Source: Amyelois transitella
Taxonomy: Eukaryota; Arthropoda; Insecta; Lepidoptera; Pyralidae
Assembly: GCF_032362555.1 (NCBI RefSeq)
Contig: NC_083516.1
Coordinates: 10,565,001-10,629,000, forward strand
Direction: 5' to 3'
DNA length: 64,000 nt
Made by a program: the position numbers and the translations under genes. The notes below the pieces were generated by a model. The model did no database searches and had not been told where the DNA came from. It was given only the letters and a program-made list of their open reading frames with translations. This document shows, one piece after another, positions 21,990 through 32,794 of the stretch. Numbering within the stretch: position 1 is the stretch's first letter; each line of letters begins with the position of its first letter.

Positions 21990-22224
21990 CTTCGAAATCA
22001 CGATGTCCGCGCGTCACGATGTCTACGCAAGTCCAATGAAAGGAGAATGCGGGGACGCCGGCGCGGGGCGTACATCGAGAACATTCGAGTGATTCGAGCG
22101 AGACGGCCGCGCGGCCGCCGTGTGATCGAGGAGCGAACGCCGCGCGGTCACCGCGCAGTTAGTTACTCAAAATTAATTTCAACTTTACGTCCTAGATAAT
22201 AAAACATAAATTTGCTATAACTGA

Positions 22225-22299
22225 GGCTGCAGTTAGACGACGCGAAAAAATTCTTGCGGCCGCCGCGCGGCGACCGCGCGGTGGCCGCGTACTAACTGT
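22225..22299. repeat. 75-bp Harbinger terminus acting as palindrome centre
   Basis: GC-rich end sequence (GGCTGCAGTTAGACGACGCG, then two CCGCGCGG octamers). It belongs to copy 2 but is the non-repeated spacer between the two 2,827-bp inverted arms, 19398-22224 and 22300-25126. Confidence 0.9.
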
Positions 22300-22534
22300 T
22301 CAGTTATAGCAAATTTATGTTTTATTATCTAGGACGTAAAGTTGAAATTAATTTTGAGTAACTAACTGCGCGGTGACCGCGCGGCGTTCGCTCCTCGATC
22401 ACACGGCGGCCGCGCGGCCGTCTCGCTCGAATCACTCGAATGTTCTCGATGTACGCCCCGCGCCGGCGTCCCCGCATTCTCCTTTCATTGGACTTGCGTA
22501 GACATCGTGACGCGCGGACATCGTGATTTCGAAG

Positions 22535-24576
22535 ATGGATGAACTGAGTATCAATCCTGAGACATTGATATCTTTAGTGGAAGAAAGAAATATCCTTTGG
22601 GATAAAACAAGCGAATCCTATAAGGATAAACGTCAAACACTAAAAGCCTGGCATGACCTATGTTCAATTATAAAAGAAGATTTCAATGACCTTCCAATTG
22701 GGGAAAAAAACACATACGGTAAGTTTTCCATCTTTTATTTGGTAATTAAAAAATTGTGAACATTCATCATCATCATAAATCGCAAAAAAATATTATTTGA
22801 GTTAAGTTTAAAATTGTTTTTTAACTGTGATATTCTTGCAATAAACGAGTGATTTGATAATTTTGAGTATCTATATATATTTGTTTTGCCATGGTACACT
22901 GCCCTGAGGAGAAACAAAATATTCAGCAAAATTTTGACGAACATTGTCTGCTATTAAAGGATCTGCATATTCTGATCGTGACAGTGTCTGTAGTTCAAAG
23001 CCTGAATCGACAATTAAATTACCTATGCCCTGTTCTTTATGTATGAAGTTTTGTAATAAACAACAGGTTTTTACAATGTCGACTGTGAGCTCCAAAGATA
23101 CATTTGAAGGCCGATGGAGGATCCTCCATTTATTGGCCATTATGCCGAAAGCGCATTCCACATAACGTCTTGCTCTAGTAAGACGATAATTAAATATTGA
23201 CATTGTTTCATTGAGTTCTCGACCACTAAATGGTCTCAGTACATTTTTGTGCAACGCGAATGCTTCATCCGCGACAAATACGTACGGTAATTGAAAATTA
23301 GTCTCTGGAATCAGAGCAGGCTGTGGTAAGTTAAGTGTATTGTTCAGCAGTCTCTTCCAAAAGACAGTTTCTTTAAAAACACTTGAATCGCAGTCCTTGC
23401 CATATGCACCAATATCTACAAATATAAAATTATAATTGGTGTCAACGACTGCCATTAATACAATAGAAAAAAAGTGTTTGTAATTTAAGAACATTGATCC
23501 AGATTTTGTAGGTTTAATTATTCTGATATGCTTCCCATCCACAGCACCTAGGCAGTGGGGAAAATTTGCAATAACAGCAAAGTCTTCAGCAATATTCAGC
23601 CATTCATTTTCTGATGGTATTTTCATATATATGTTTACTAGTTCTGACCATATACAGTTACACACTTCTTTAATGATAAACGATAATGTTGTTTTTCCAA
23701 TTCTAAATGCGTATCTTAAATCGGCAAACGTGTGACCTGTTGCCAAGTACCTGTAAATATATAAAATGATATTAAGGAACTTATTTCAAGCAATTAATTA
23801 TACTAATAGTATTAATATTAATTAACATGTTTCCTGATAATGAAACATAAAGAGGAATCATGCGAATTAAAAATAACTATATTTTTTAATGTGAATATTA
23901 TTTTTAAATTCCAGGTAAAAAAGTTATTCAGAAATGGAAAAATATGCGAGATGGGTGGATGAAATGCGAAAAGAAAATGAGGGAAAACAAATCTGGATCT
24001 GCAACAAAAAAAGTTCATAAGTACCCATACTATGATAATATGTTGTTTTTAAAGAAAATATACAACCCCCGCGAAACTAATTCAAATTTTAAGAATTCTG
24101 AGCCAGGAAAAAGTAAACCAAATACGAAAAATAAAGAATTGAGTGATGTGGATGCAAAATTCATGAAGTTTATGGACTCTGTTGAAAAAGAAGAAGACAG
24201 TCGTATGATGTCGTTCTTTAAAGGAATTTTACCAACTGTTGAACAATTCAATGATGAAGATACTGTTGAGTTTCAGTACCAGGTGATGTCTATTGTGAGA
24301 AATATAAAAGCTAAAAACCAACAGCTCCAGAATGCTGGTTCGAAAAGGCCTTACTTTACTCCACCACCCGAGACTACGTATCGTCGAGAAGGCGAAAATG
24401 TATCATACGAAAGCACCTATCAGTATGGTTACACTACTGCTGCTGGATCTGGACGTCCGACAACACAACAATCATCTTATTCTGAAGAGTCCGAATCTAC
24501 CGTAGGTGGAGAGCAATACAATTTTGCCAGTCCATCCAATTCAAGTATCGACGATTTAGATTTTACAAATATATAG
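22535..24576 (+). CDS. MADF-domain Harbinger accessory protein, copy 2
   Basis: Exons 22535-22718 (donor ACATACG|GTAAGT) and 23915-24576 (acceptor AAATTCCAG|GT), joined in phase to 281 residues. Residues about 10-90 form a MADF (Myb/SANT-like in Adf-1) domain: LISLVEERNILWDKTSESYK, then KAWHDLCSIIKEDF, then across the splice site GKKVIQKWKNMRDGWMKC and a YPYYDNMLFLKKIY end. The remainder is acidic, then Gln/Ser/Thr/Tyr-rich and probably disordered. Its intron (22719-23914) contains exon 2 of the nuclease gene on the other strand. An AATAAA at 24608-24613 sits 32 bp past the stop, inside the nuclease gene's intron. Confidence 0.9.
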
Positions 24577-24964
24577 TCTGCCTTACAAATTTATATATAT
24601 AATGATTAATAAATACCACTTGACCAAGTAATTGTTATTATTTATTTACTTACCGCAATGTCACTGCTAATCTTTCTGTGGGGGTAATACTGTCCCGCAT
24701 GTTAGTGTTCTGGTGCTTCAATTTATCATGTATGAAGTTGAGTAGTTTATCAAATGTTTTAACATCCATTCGGAAATAATCTGCGAATTCTTTTTCATCT
24801 TCTCGCAATTGGTTGTATAGCGTATGAAATTCACCAAACTCTTCTCGCCGTGCTAAAATAGGATGAATCCAAAATTTTCTACAATTCTTTTTTTCTTTCT
24901 TTTTGCTTTGTCGGTACAAGTAATATGCAATCATAATTTTATTCTTCTTAGTCAAATAGCTCAT
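22871..24964 (-). CDS. HARBI1-like transposase/nuclease, copy 2
   Basis: Exon 1 is 24964 down to 24654, exon 2 is 23750 down to 22871; protein identical to copy 1 (396 residues, same acidic core residues). The intron (24653 down to 23751) holds MADF exon 2 of the opposite strand. A poly(A) signal AATAAA on the minus strand (22739-22734) lies within the MADF intron just beyond the MADF exon 1 donor, so the two mature messages need not overlap. Confidence 0.9.
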
Positions 24965-25126
24965 AACGAACACGTGTGAATTTTAAGAAAGACCAAGATC
25001 AACTGGAAATGGTTCGGGTTCGCAGTGGCGTGGCCACCAGGCCTGACCGCGCGGCCGCCGCGCGGTCACCATACTTTCGTCGCGCGGCCGACACGCTGTA
25101 ACATTCCGCGTCATATAAACGTGCCC

Positions 25127-25129
25127 TAA
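25127..25129. other. TAA target site between Harbinger copies 2 and 3
   Basis: TAA separates the end of copy 2 (GTGCCC) from the start of copy 3 (GGCTGCAG). The same TAA follows copy 3 at 28032-28034, so copy 3 is bounded by a perfect 3-bp duplication as expected for PIF/Harbinger (TWA). Confidence 0.85.
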
Positions 25130-25439
25130 GGCTGCAGTTAGACGACGCGAAAAAATTCTTGCGGCCGCCGCGCGGCGACCGCGCGGTGGCCGCGTACTAA
25201 CTGTTCAGTTATAGCAAATTTATGTTTTATTATCTAGGACGTAAAGTTGAAATTAATTTTGAGTAACTAACTGCGCGGTGACCGCGCGGCGTTCGCTCCT
25301 CGATCACACGGCGGCCGCGCGGCCGTCTCGCTCGAATCACTCGAATGTTCTCGATGTACGCCCCGCGCCGGCGTCCCCGCATTCTCCTTTCATTGGACTT
25401 GCGTAGACATCGTGACGCGCGGACATCGTGATTTCGAAG

Positions 25440-27481
25440 ATGGATGAACTGAGTATCAATCCTGAGACATTGATATCTTTAGTGGAAGAAAGAAATATCC
25501 TTTGGGATAAAACAAGCGAATCCTATAAGGATAAACGTCAAACACTAAAAGCCTGGCATGACCTATGTTCAATTATAAAAGAAGATTTCAATGACCTTCC
25601 AATTGGGGAAAAAAACACATACGGTAAGTTTTCCATCTTTTATTTGGTAATTAAAAAATTGTGAACATTCATCATCATCATAAATCGCAAAAAAATATTA
25701 TTTGAGTTAAGTTTAAAATTGTTTTTTAACTGTGATATTCTTGCAATAAACGAGTGATTTGATAATTTTGAGTATCTATATATATTTGTTTTGCCATGGT
25801 ACACTGCCCTGAGGAGAAACAAAATATTCAGCAAAATTTTGACGAACATTGTCTGCTATTAAAGGATCTGCATATTCTGATCGTGACAGTGTCTGTAGTT
25901 CAAAGCCTGAATCGACAATTAAATTACCTATGCCCTGTTCTTTATGTATGAAGTTTTGTAATAAACAACAGGTTTTTACAATGTCGACTGTGAGCTCCAA
26001 AGATACATTTGAAGGCCGATGGAGGATCCTCCATTTATTGGCCATTATGCCGAAAGCGCATTCCACATAACGTCTTGCTCTAGTAAGACGATAATTAAAT
26101 ATTGACATTGTTTCATTGAGTTCTCGACCACTAAATGGTCTCAGTACATTTTTGTGCAACGCGAATGCTTCATCCGCGACAAATACGTACGGTAATTGAA
26201 AATTAGTCTCTGGAATCAGAGCAGGCTGTGGTAAGTTAAGTGTATTGTTCAGCAGTCTCTTCCAAAAGACAGTTTCTTTAAAAACACTTGAATCGCAGTC
26301 CTTGCCATATGCACCAATATCTACAAATATAAAATTATAATTGGTGTCAACGACTGCCATTAATACAATAGAAAAAAAGTGTTTGTAATTTAAGAACATT
26401 GATCCAGATTTTGTAGGTTTAATTATTCTGATATGCTTCCCATCCACAGCACCTAGGCAGTGGGGAAAATTTGCAATAACAGCAAAGTCTTCAGCAATAT
26501 TCAGCCATTCATTTTCTGATGGTATTTTCATATATATGTTTACTAGTTCTGACCATATACAGTTACACACTTCTTTAATGATAAACGATAATGTTGTTTT
26601 TCCAATTCTAAATGCGTATCTTAAATCGGCAAACGTGTGACCTGTTGCCAAGTACCTGTAAATATATAAAATGATATTAAGGAACTTATTTCAAGCAATT
26701 AATTATACTAATAGTATTAATATTAATTAACATGTTTCCTGATAATGAAACATAAAGAGGAATCATGCGAATTAAAAATAACTATATTTTTTAATGTGAA
26801 TATTATTTTTAAATTCCAGGTAAAAAAGTTATTCAGAAATGGAAAAATATGCGAGATGGGTGGATGAAATGCGAAAAGAAAATGAGGGAAAACAAATCTG
26901 GATCTGCAACAAAAAAAGTTCATAAGTACCCATACTATGATAATATGTTGTTTTTAAAGAAAATATACAACCCCCGCGAAACTAATTCAAATTTTAAGAA
27001 TTCTGAGCCAGGAAAAAGTAAACCAAATACGAAAAATAAAGAATTGAGTGATGTGGATGCAAAATTCATGAAGTTTATGGACTCTGTTGAAAAAGAAGAA
27101 GACAGTCGTATGATGTCGTTCTTTAAAGGAATTTTACCAACTGTTGAACAATTCAATGATGAAGATACTGTTGAGTTTCAGTACCAGGTGATGTCTATTG
27201 TGAGAAATATAAAAGCTAAAAACCAACAGCTCCAGAATGCTGGTTCGAAAAGGCCTTACTTTACTCCACCACCCGAGACTACGTATCGTCGAGAAGGCGA
27301 AAATGTATCATACGAAAGCACCTATCAGTATGGTTACACTACTGCTGCTGGATCTGGACGTCCGACAACACAACAATCATCTTATTCTGAAGAGTCCGAA
27401 TCTACCGTAGGTGGAGAGCAATACAATTTTGCCAGTCCATCCAATTCAAGTATCGACGATTTAGATTTTACAAATATATAG
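25440..27481 (+). CDS. MADF-domain Harbinger accessory protein, copy 3
   Basis: Exons 25440-25623 and 26820-27481; identical 281-residue product. As in copy 2 the ATG (MDELSINPET) is 12 bases inside a longer GTG-started frame. No disabling change. Confidence 0.9.
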
Positions 27482-27869
27482 TCTGCCTTACAAATTTATA
27501 TATATAATGATTAATAAATACCACTTGACCAAGTAATTGTTATTATTTATTTACTTACCGCAATGTCACTGCTAATCTTTCTGTGGGGGTAATACTGTCC
27601 CGCATGTTAGTGTTCTGGTGCTTCAATTTATCATGTATGAAGTTGAGTAGTTTATCAAATGTTTTAACATCCATTCGGAAATAATCTGCGAATTCTTTTT
27701 CATCTTCTCGCAATTGGTTGTATAGCGTATGAAATTCACCAAACTCTTCTCGCCGTGCTAAAATAGGATGAATCCAAAATTTTCTACAATTCTTTTTTTC
27801 TTTCTTTTTGCTTTGTCGGTACAAGTAATATGCAATCATAATTTTATTCTTCTTAGTCAAATAGCTCAT
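25776..27869 (-). CDS. HARBI1-like transposase/nuclease, copy 3
   Basis: Exon 1 is 27869 down to 27559, exon 2 is 26655 down to 25776; identical 396-residue product. With intact ends, intact splice sites, both proteins and a clean target duplication, this copy is the best candidate for an autonomous element. Confidence 0.9.
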
Positions 27870-28082
27870 AACGAACACGTGTGAATTTTAAGAAAGACCA
27901 AGATCAACTGGAAATGGTTCGGGTTCGCAGTGGCGTGGCCACCAGGCCTGACCGCGCGGCCGCCGCGCGGTCACCATACTTTCGTCGCGCGGCCGACACG
28001 CTGTAACATTCCGCGTCATATAAACGCGCCCTAAAACATGACAATACTTTATGAAGTAATCAATGTCAAAATCAATCTTAAA

Positions 28083-28345
28083 CTTTTGTGCTTGCTCCCG
28101 CTACACGTCTATATCACTTACGGGGTAGACAGAGCCAACAATCTTGAAAAGACTGATAGGCCACGTTCAGCTGTTTGGCTTAATGTTAGAATTGAGATTC
28201 AAACAGCGACAGGTTGCTAGCCCATCGCCTAAAAGAATAATCCCAAGCCTTAAACCTTACCTTTAGTCGCCTTTAACGACATCCGTGGGAAGTAAATCGT
28301 GTGGGCCTATTCTTTTTTTATTGGTGCTCACACGGCACAAACAAA
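28083..28345 (-). repeat. Family A repeat
   Basis: Inverted copy: ACACGTCTATATCACTTACG start, CCTTTAGTCGCCTTTAACGA block, CTCACACGGCAC end, about 50 bp right of the Harbinger array. Confidence 0.75.
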
Positions 28346-28526
28346 AAACAAACCGTTAAACATTATGGAAGAAAACCAAATCAAAACCATTTCATTAGCG
28401 ACATACTACTAATATATTGACAAACAACCCGTATATGTATATTATTATACGGATCAAAGCAAGTTTATACACATAACGACATCCCTTTCCCATACTGGTG
28501 TTTTTTACAATATCTGCAGTTGTTTC
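28346..28526. other. Short spacer, nothing recognised
   Basis: AT-rich, no feature seen. Confidence 0.35.
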
Positions 28527-28673
28527 GGGTGCCGTGTGGTTCCCAGCACCAATATAAAAAAGGAATAGGACCACTCCAACTCTTTCCCATATATGTCGTA
28601 AAAAAGGACTAAGGGATAGGCTTATAAACTTGGGATTTCTCCTTGAGGCGACGGGCTAGCAACCTGTCACTAC
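28527..28673 (+). repeat. Family A repeat, left part, split by the gypsy element
   Basis: Head GGTGCCGTGTGGTTCCCAGC to AACCTGTCACTAC. The same repeat resumes at 33135 (CATGAATCTCAATTCTATC). The gypsy element therefore inserted into an existing family A copy. Confidence 0.85.
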
Positions 28674-28975
28674 TATAGGCTCCTACTAAATATGTAAAAA
28701 TTAAATAATTTGTTTAATTAAAATATTCTTGAGTGCCTATTTTGTTATAGTGTGAGGGTCCTAATCTACTGGGAGCACCGCCACTGATCTTCAATAATAA
28801 ATTGTTCTATATAATTAAATTTTACTTTTATTAATGAATTAATTTTCAATAACTAAACAATACGTATACGCGTGAGGACCAGTGCGCAGTAACTGACCAC
28901 ACGCCATTCATTCGTCGCTCTCATACAAAATCGCTGACACATAACAGTCACACTTACATTGCGTCCCTACACTAC
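28674..28975 (-). repeat. gypsy 3' LTR
   Basis: 302 bp, same as 32833-33134. On the minus strand it reads from TGTAGGGACGCAATG to GGAGCCTATA. Confidence 0.88.
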
Positions 28976-29833
28976 ACCCCCCAAATTTTTACATACAAAA
29001 AAAAATTTATTAAATGCCATACAAATGTTCTATCATTCACAAATTTAATATGAGTAACTATTGGTATGTAATGTTAACACAATGACCATTGAATACAACG
29101 CAACACATAATAGCATTTCTATGAATCTAAGGCGTCAAATTGCACTCGGCTGGCTGCCAGTGGCTGTTGAAAGACCGTCTGTGATACGGACGTAATCTTA
29201 GTCACCGCACCAACGATTTGCTTATTAAGCCACTTCTTTGTCCTCTGATGGCAATATTTCACAATAATTAATCCAACCAGAGTTCCCATTAACACGCAAC
29301 AATAACCAGTGTCACTTGCATTTTGTTCATATTTTCTTGAACAACATTGTTTGAGGCGACATTTACTTGTTCCTTAGTATTATATTGACTCATTATGAAT
29401 AATCAAAAAATTATAAACTTTAAACAACTAATTTGTATGATGATACCGAAAAATACCAATTTTTGCAATACAGAATTTGTAACTAGGATATTTGCTTTTG
29501 CTAGTTTGAAAATTCCATATTACCTTTAACTAAGCATCAGCTTTATCATTTATGTTGTTACAACAATTCAGTCTTCGTCATTAAAATATTTCAAAGTACA
29601 TTTAAACATATAATACTGTATCAATATTTTAATACTAAAAGTACAGTCGGCTACATGAATAATTATACATTACTTGACTTATATTACTAATTACATTTTA
29701 ATCTAATTTCATAAAAAAATAAAATTAATGCAATAACTTAATCTAATCTGCTTTATAAAATTACTATTCTTAGACTAATTGAAACTTTTAGGTAAGCGAA
29801 AAAAAAGTTTTTTTTATTATAACAATTAAATTA
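28976..29833 (-). other. gypsy interior downstream of pol
   Basis: 858 bp between the pol stop and the 3' LTR. About 29395 down to 29130 has two short minus-strand frames in different phases; the second contains a hydrophobic stretch likely to span a membrane followed by a basic segment. This may be a relic of a small third gene or chance. No recognisable envelope protein motifs were seen. Confidence 0.4.
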
Positions 29834-32650
29834 TTAACAATTAAATCTTACTGGCAATTTAACCACACGACCTCTACTAGTAATTTTTTGATTCATCTCA
29901 ATATCGCTCTCTTTACTTTCCTTTTTATCCTGAATAATTATTTTATTGCTAACGTTGGCATCATAGTTTCCATCCACCGTATCTGATTGATCACTTAATA
30001 AAAATGCTGGTTTTAATCTATCCACTGATATACTAACTACTCTATTTTCTAACTGGACTGTAAATACCTTACCTTTTCTATCAATGACCCGGTAAGGACC
30101 ATCATACGGTTGAACCAATGGCTTTCGTACCGCGTCATTTCTAATAAAAACATAATTACAGGTATTTAATTCTTCATGAACAAATAATGTACGTGAGTCT
30201 TTTAACTGTCTCGAAACTGGTTTCAAATTCCTAATATTATCTCTTAATTGTTGTAAAAACATATTCTCATCACTAATTCGTTTATCTGTGATATCATAAA
30301 AATCACCAGGTAAACGAATTGCTTGACCATACATATATTCTGCGGGACTCACGCCATTATCGCTTCTATATACTGAACGTAATCCTAAAAGAACTGTAGG
30401 TAATTCATTACACCATGATTTATTTTCACTAAGACGTGCCATTAATGACTGTTTCATACTTCTATGCCAACGTTCTATCATCCCATTACATTGAGGATGG
30501 TAAGGACTACTACGAGATCGTTTAATACCCATTAATTTTAACAATTCACAAAATAAATTACTCTCAAATTGTCTACCTTGGTCCGTAGTTAACTTATAAA
30601 ATGTACCAAATCGACATATCCACGTTTCATAAAAAACTTTTGCAACTATTTCTGCTGTTATTTCAGAAACTGGAACTGCTTCTGGCCAACGTGTAAAACG
30701 ATCTATCATGGTAATAACATACTTATGTCCATGCTGACAAGGACTTAAACTTCCTACGATGTCGATATGTACATGTTGCAAACGCTCAGTAATAGGAAAT
30801 TGTTGAAATTCAGATTTAGTGTGCCTATTTATTTTTGATTTTTGACAGTCAATACATGTTTTGGCCCATATACCTACATCTTTATTCAATCCCGGCCAAA
30901 AAAATCTTTGCGACACTAATTTCCTTGTCGACCTTATTCCTGGATGACTTATATTATGAATAGATTCAAAAGCTACTTTTCTGAATTTTTTTGGTAAATA
31001 TGGTCTACAACTGTTGGATGAAGTTTCACAATAGATTTCTTGTTGACAATTTGGAATAAACATTTTTTTCAAAGAAATGTTATCACTTTGTTCATTCAAC
31101 AATTGTTTTAATTCCATATCACATTTCTGAGTTACGGCTAACTCCGCGTAATCAATATAAGTAGGATTGTGTATTGTTTCAACACGCGATAAGGCATCCG
31201 CTATATTGTTATTCTTGCCTTCGATATATCTAATATCCGTTGTGAATTCACTAATAAATAATAACTGCCTAGTACGCTTTGGTGTTTCGCAACTAGTTTC
31301 GCCTTTATTAAATGCAAATGTTAATGGTTTATGATCTGTAAATATTATTAATTCCCTACCTTCAAATTGATATCTAAAATGTTTTATAGCCATGTAAATA
31401 GCCGTCAGTTCTCTATCGTATGTAGAATATTTTTGTTGAGCTGTAGTAAACTTCTTAGAAAAATATCCTAACGGTAACCACTTGCCATTTACCCATTGCT
31501 GCAATACCGCGGCCGCAAATTTATCCGACGCGTCTGACATAATTGACAATGGTACATTCGGTACTGGATGAGACAACATTACAGCTTCTTTAAGGCTTAA
31601 TTTACATTGTTCAAATGCCTGAACTGATTTATCTGACCAATTGATTTTTTTTTTATCTTTTTTCTTAGAGTTTTTTAAAAATTCGTTCAAAATCGATTGA
31701 TATTTTGTAGCGTTGGGTATATTGGCTCTATAAAAATTTACCATTCCTAAAAATCGTCTTAATTGTTCAACTGTTTCCGGCTTCGGATATTCCAGTATGG
31801 CCTTAACCTTATTTTCAAGTGGTTTAATGCCATCTGTGGAAACTTCATATCCTAAGAACTCAATTACCTGCTTGCCAAATTCACATTTATTTAAATTTAT
31901 AGTTATACCAAAATCCGTAAAACGCTGAAATACTTGACGTAAATGGTTTTCATGGTCTTCTTTAGTAAAACTTGAAATCATGACGTCATCAATAAATGCA
32001 AATACAAAATCTAAATCTTTTAATACATTATTACACATAAATCTTTGAAAAGTTTGACTACCATTACGTAAACCAAAAGGCAATCTTAAAAATTCAAACA
32101 AACCTATAGGCGTGATAATTGCAGTTTTCTCAATATCCTGTGGAGCTACCTTTATAAAAAAATATGCTTTATTAATATCAATTTTTGAAAAATATTTCTT
32201 ACCTGCTAACATATATGTGAAGTCGTGCAGACGAGGAACGGGGTAGCGATCTGGCTTCGTGATCGCATTAAGACGTCGGTAGTCTCCCACTGGGCGAATT
32301 TCTCCATTCTTCTTTGCCACAACATGCAGAGGACTGGCCCATTCACTTTTCGACGGTCTGCATATACCTAGTTCCTGCATTAATTTAAATTCTTCTTTCA
32401 CCTTATGATACCTGTCGGGCGGCAATGGTCTCGCACGAGCATGAATAGGCTTCCCTGTAGTCTCTATATAGTGGAAAACATTATTTTTAGTACATTTACT
32501 ATCTAGATTATTAAAAGAAATCGGTTTAGTAATTTCAGGAAATTCATTTAATAATTCTAGGAATGGATGATCACCATTTACAGTTCCTATTGATGGTGTG
32601 TTATTGTTAACTATGTTGCCAAACGTTAGTAACCTGCCTGGAACATAACT
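29834..32650 (-). CDS. gypsy pol polyprotein (RT, RNase H, integrase), 5'-truncated
   Basis: Copies element RNA to DNA and inserts it. The frame is open from about 32650 to the stop at 29834; the first recognisable residues (LLNEFPEITKP, then TGKPIHARARPLPPDRY) are the linker that normally follows the protease, so the start is missing and no credible ATG is assigned. Order of domains, counting from 32425: RT with KIDINKAYF (about 81-89) and the FIDDV catalytic box (about 144-148); RNase H beginning SDASDKFAAAVLQQW (about residue 293) and TYDRELTAI; integrase with a zinc region (H..SHPGIRS...CIDCQKSK), then HIDIVGSL, TTDQGRQFES and the Glu in NGMIERWHRS. The C-terminal part (YDGPYRVIDR) is the usual chromodomain-free end. 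No stop or frameshift within 863 codons. Confidence 0.88.
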   Translation of the reverse strand, partial: SYVPGRLLTFGNIVNNNTPSIGTVNGDHPFLELLNEFPEITKPISFNNLDSKCTKNNVFHYIETTGKPIHARARPLPPDRYHKVKEEFKLMQELGICRPSKSEWASPLHVVAKKNGEIRPVGDYRRLNAITKPDRYPVPRLHDFTYMLAGKKYFSKIDINKAYFFIKVAPQDIEKTAIITPIGLFEFLRLPFGLRNGSQTFQRFMCNNVLKDLDFVFAFIDDVMISSFTKEDHENHLRQVFQRFTDFGITINLNKCEFGKQVIEFLGYEVSTDGIKPLENKVKAILEYPKPETVEQLRRFLGMVNFYRANIPNATKYQSILNEFLKNSKKKDKKKINWSDKSVQAFEQCKLSLKEAVMLSHPVPNVPLSIMSDASDKFAAAVLQQWVNGKWLPLGYFSKKFTTAQQKYSTYDRELTAIYMAIKHFRYQFEGRELIIFTDHKPLTFAFNKGETSCETPKRTRQLLFISEFTTDIRYIEGKNNNIADALSRVETIHNPTYIDYAELAVTQKCDMELKQLLNEQSDNISLKKMFIPNCQQEIYCETSSNSCRPYLPKKFRKVAFESIHNISHPGIRSTRKLVSQRFFWPGLNKDVGIWAKTCIDCQKSKINRHTKSEFQQFPITERLQHVHIDIVGSLSPCQHGHKYVITMIDRFTRWPEAVPVSEITAEIVAKVFYETWICRFGTFYKLTTDQGRQFESNLFCELLKLMGIKRSRSSPYHPQCNGMIERWHRSMKQSLMARLSENKSWCNELPTVLLGLRSVYRSDNGVSPAEYMYGQAIRLPGDFYDITDKRISDENMFLQQLRDNIRNLKPVSRQLKDSRTLFVHEELNTCNYVFIRNDAVRKPLVQPYDGPYRVIDRKGKVFTVQLENRVVSISVDRLKPAFLLSDQSDTVDGNYDANVSNKIIIQDKKESKESDIEMNQKITSRGRVVKLPVRFNC

Positions 32651-32794
32651 TTCAATGCATCCCTTGTGGGGTAGACAGTGCCAACGGTCTTGAAAAAAGA
32701 CTGAAAGGTCATATTCGGCTGTTTAGCTTAATTATAAAATTGAGATACAATTCTATAATTAATGAAACGAAATAAGTGTGCAGGGATCGTGGCT
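32651..32794. repeat. Family A and LINE-T fragments occupying the gag region
   Basis: Between pol and the primer site there is a minus-oriented family A fragment (CCCTTGTGGGGTAGACAG) and a LINE-T-like piece (AATGAAACGAAATAAGTGTG, CAGGGATCGTGGC) instead of gag. Confidence 0.65.

Larger units (their letters stand above)
19398..22224 (-). mobile_element. PIF/Harbinger element copy 1 (inverted, one end missing)
   Basis: The outer end GGGCGCGTTTATATGACGCG is preceded by TTA (19395-19397). The copy is the reverse complement of copy 2 (mapping coordinate sum 44524), and every protein it encodes is identical. It stops 75 bp short of the GGCTGCAGTTAGACGACGCG end; that end is present only once, at 22225, as the start of copy 2. 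Orientation is given by the MADF gene. Confidence 0.93.
22225..25126 (+). mobile_element. PIF/Harbinger element copy 2 (full length)
   Basis: 2,902 bp between the ends GGCTGCAGTTAGACGACGCG and ...GCGTCATATAAACGTGCCC. The two ends align imperfectly as terminal inverted repeats (GGC-GC-...GACGCG). On the right it is followed by TAA; on the left it is joined directly to truncated copy 1 with no TWA. One base (T at 25122) differs from copies 1 and 3 at the terminus. Confidence 0.93.
25130..28031 (+). mobile_element. PIF/Harbinger element copy 3 (full length, TAA target duplication)
   Basis: 2,902 bp, offset from copy 2 by exactly 2,905 bp (element plus one TAA). Ends GGCTGCAGTTAGACGACGCG and GCGTCATATAAACGCGCCC. 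Flanked by TAA on both sides. All proteins are identical to those of the other copies, so the amplification is recent or the copies are homogenised. Confidence 0.94.

Noticed and set aside
19398..25126. The Harbinger palindrome as a pure sequencing artefact (missing-adapter palindromic read)
   Set aside because: The arms end exactly at the element end and at 75 bp from the other end, one terminal base differs between the arms, and a third copy has its own clean target duplication. An artefact would not respect element boundaries. Assembly error is still possible and is covered in the finding.
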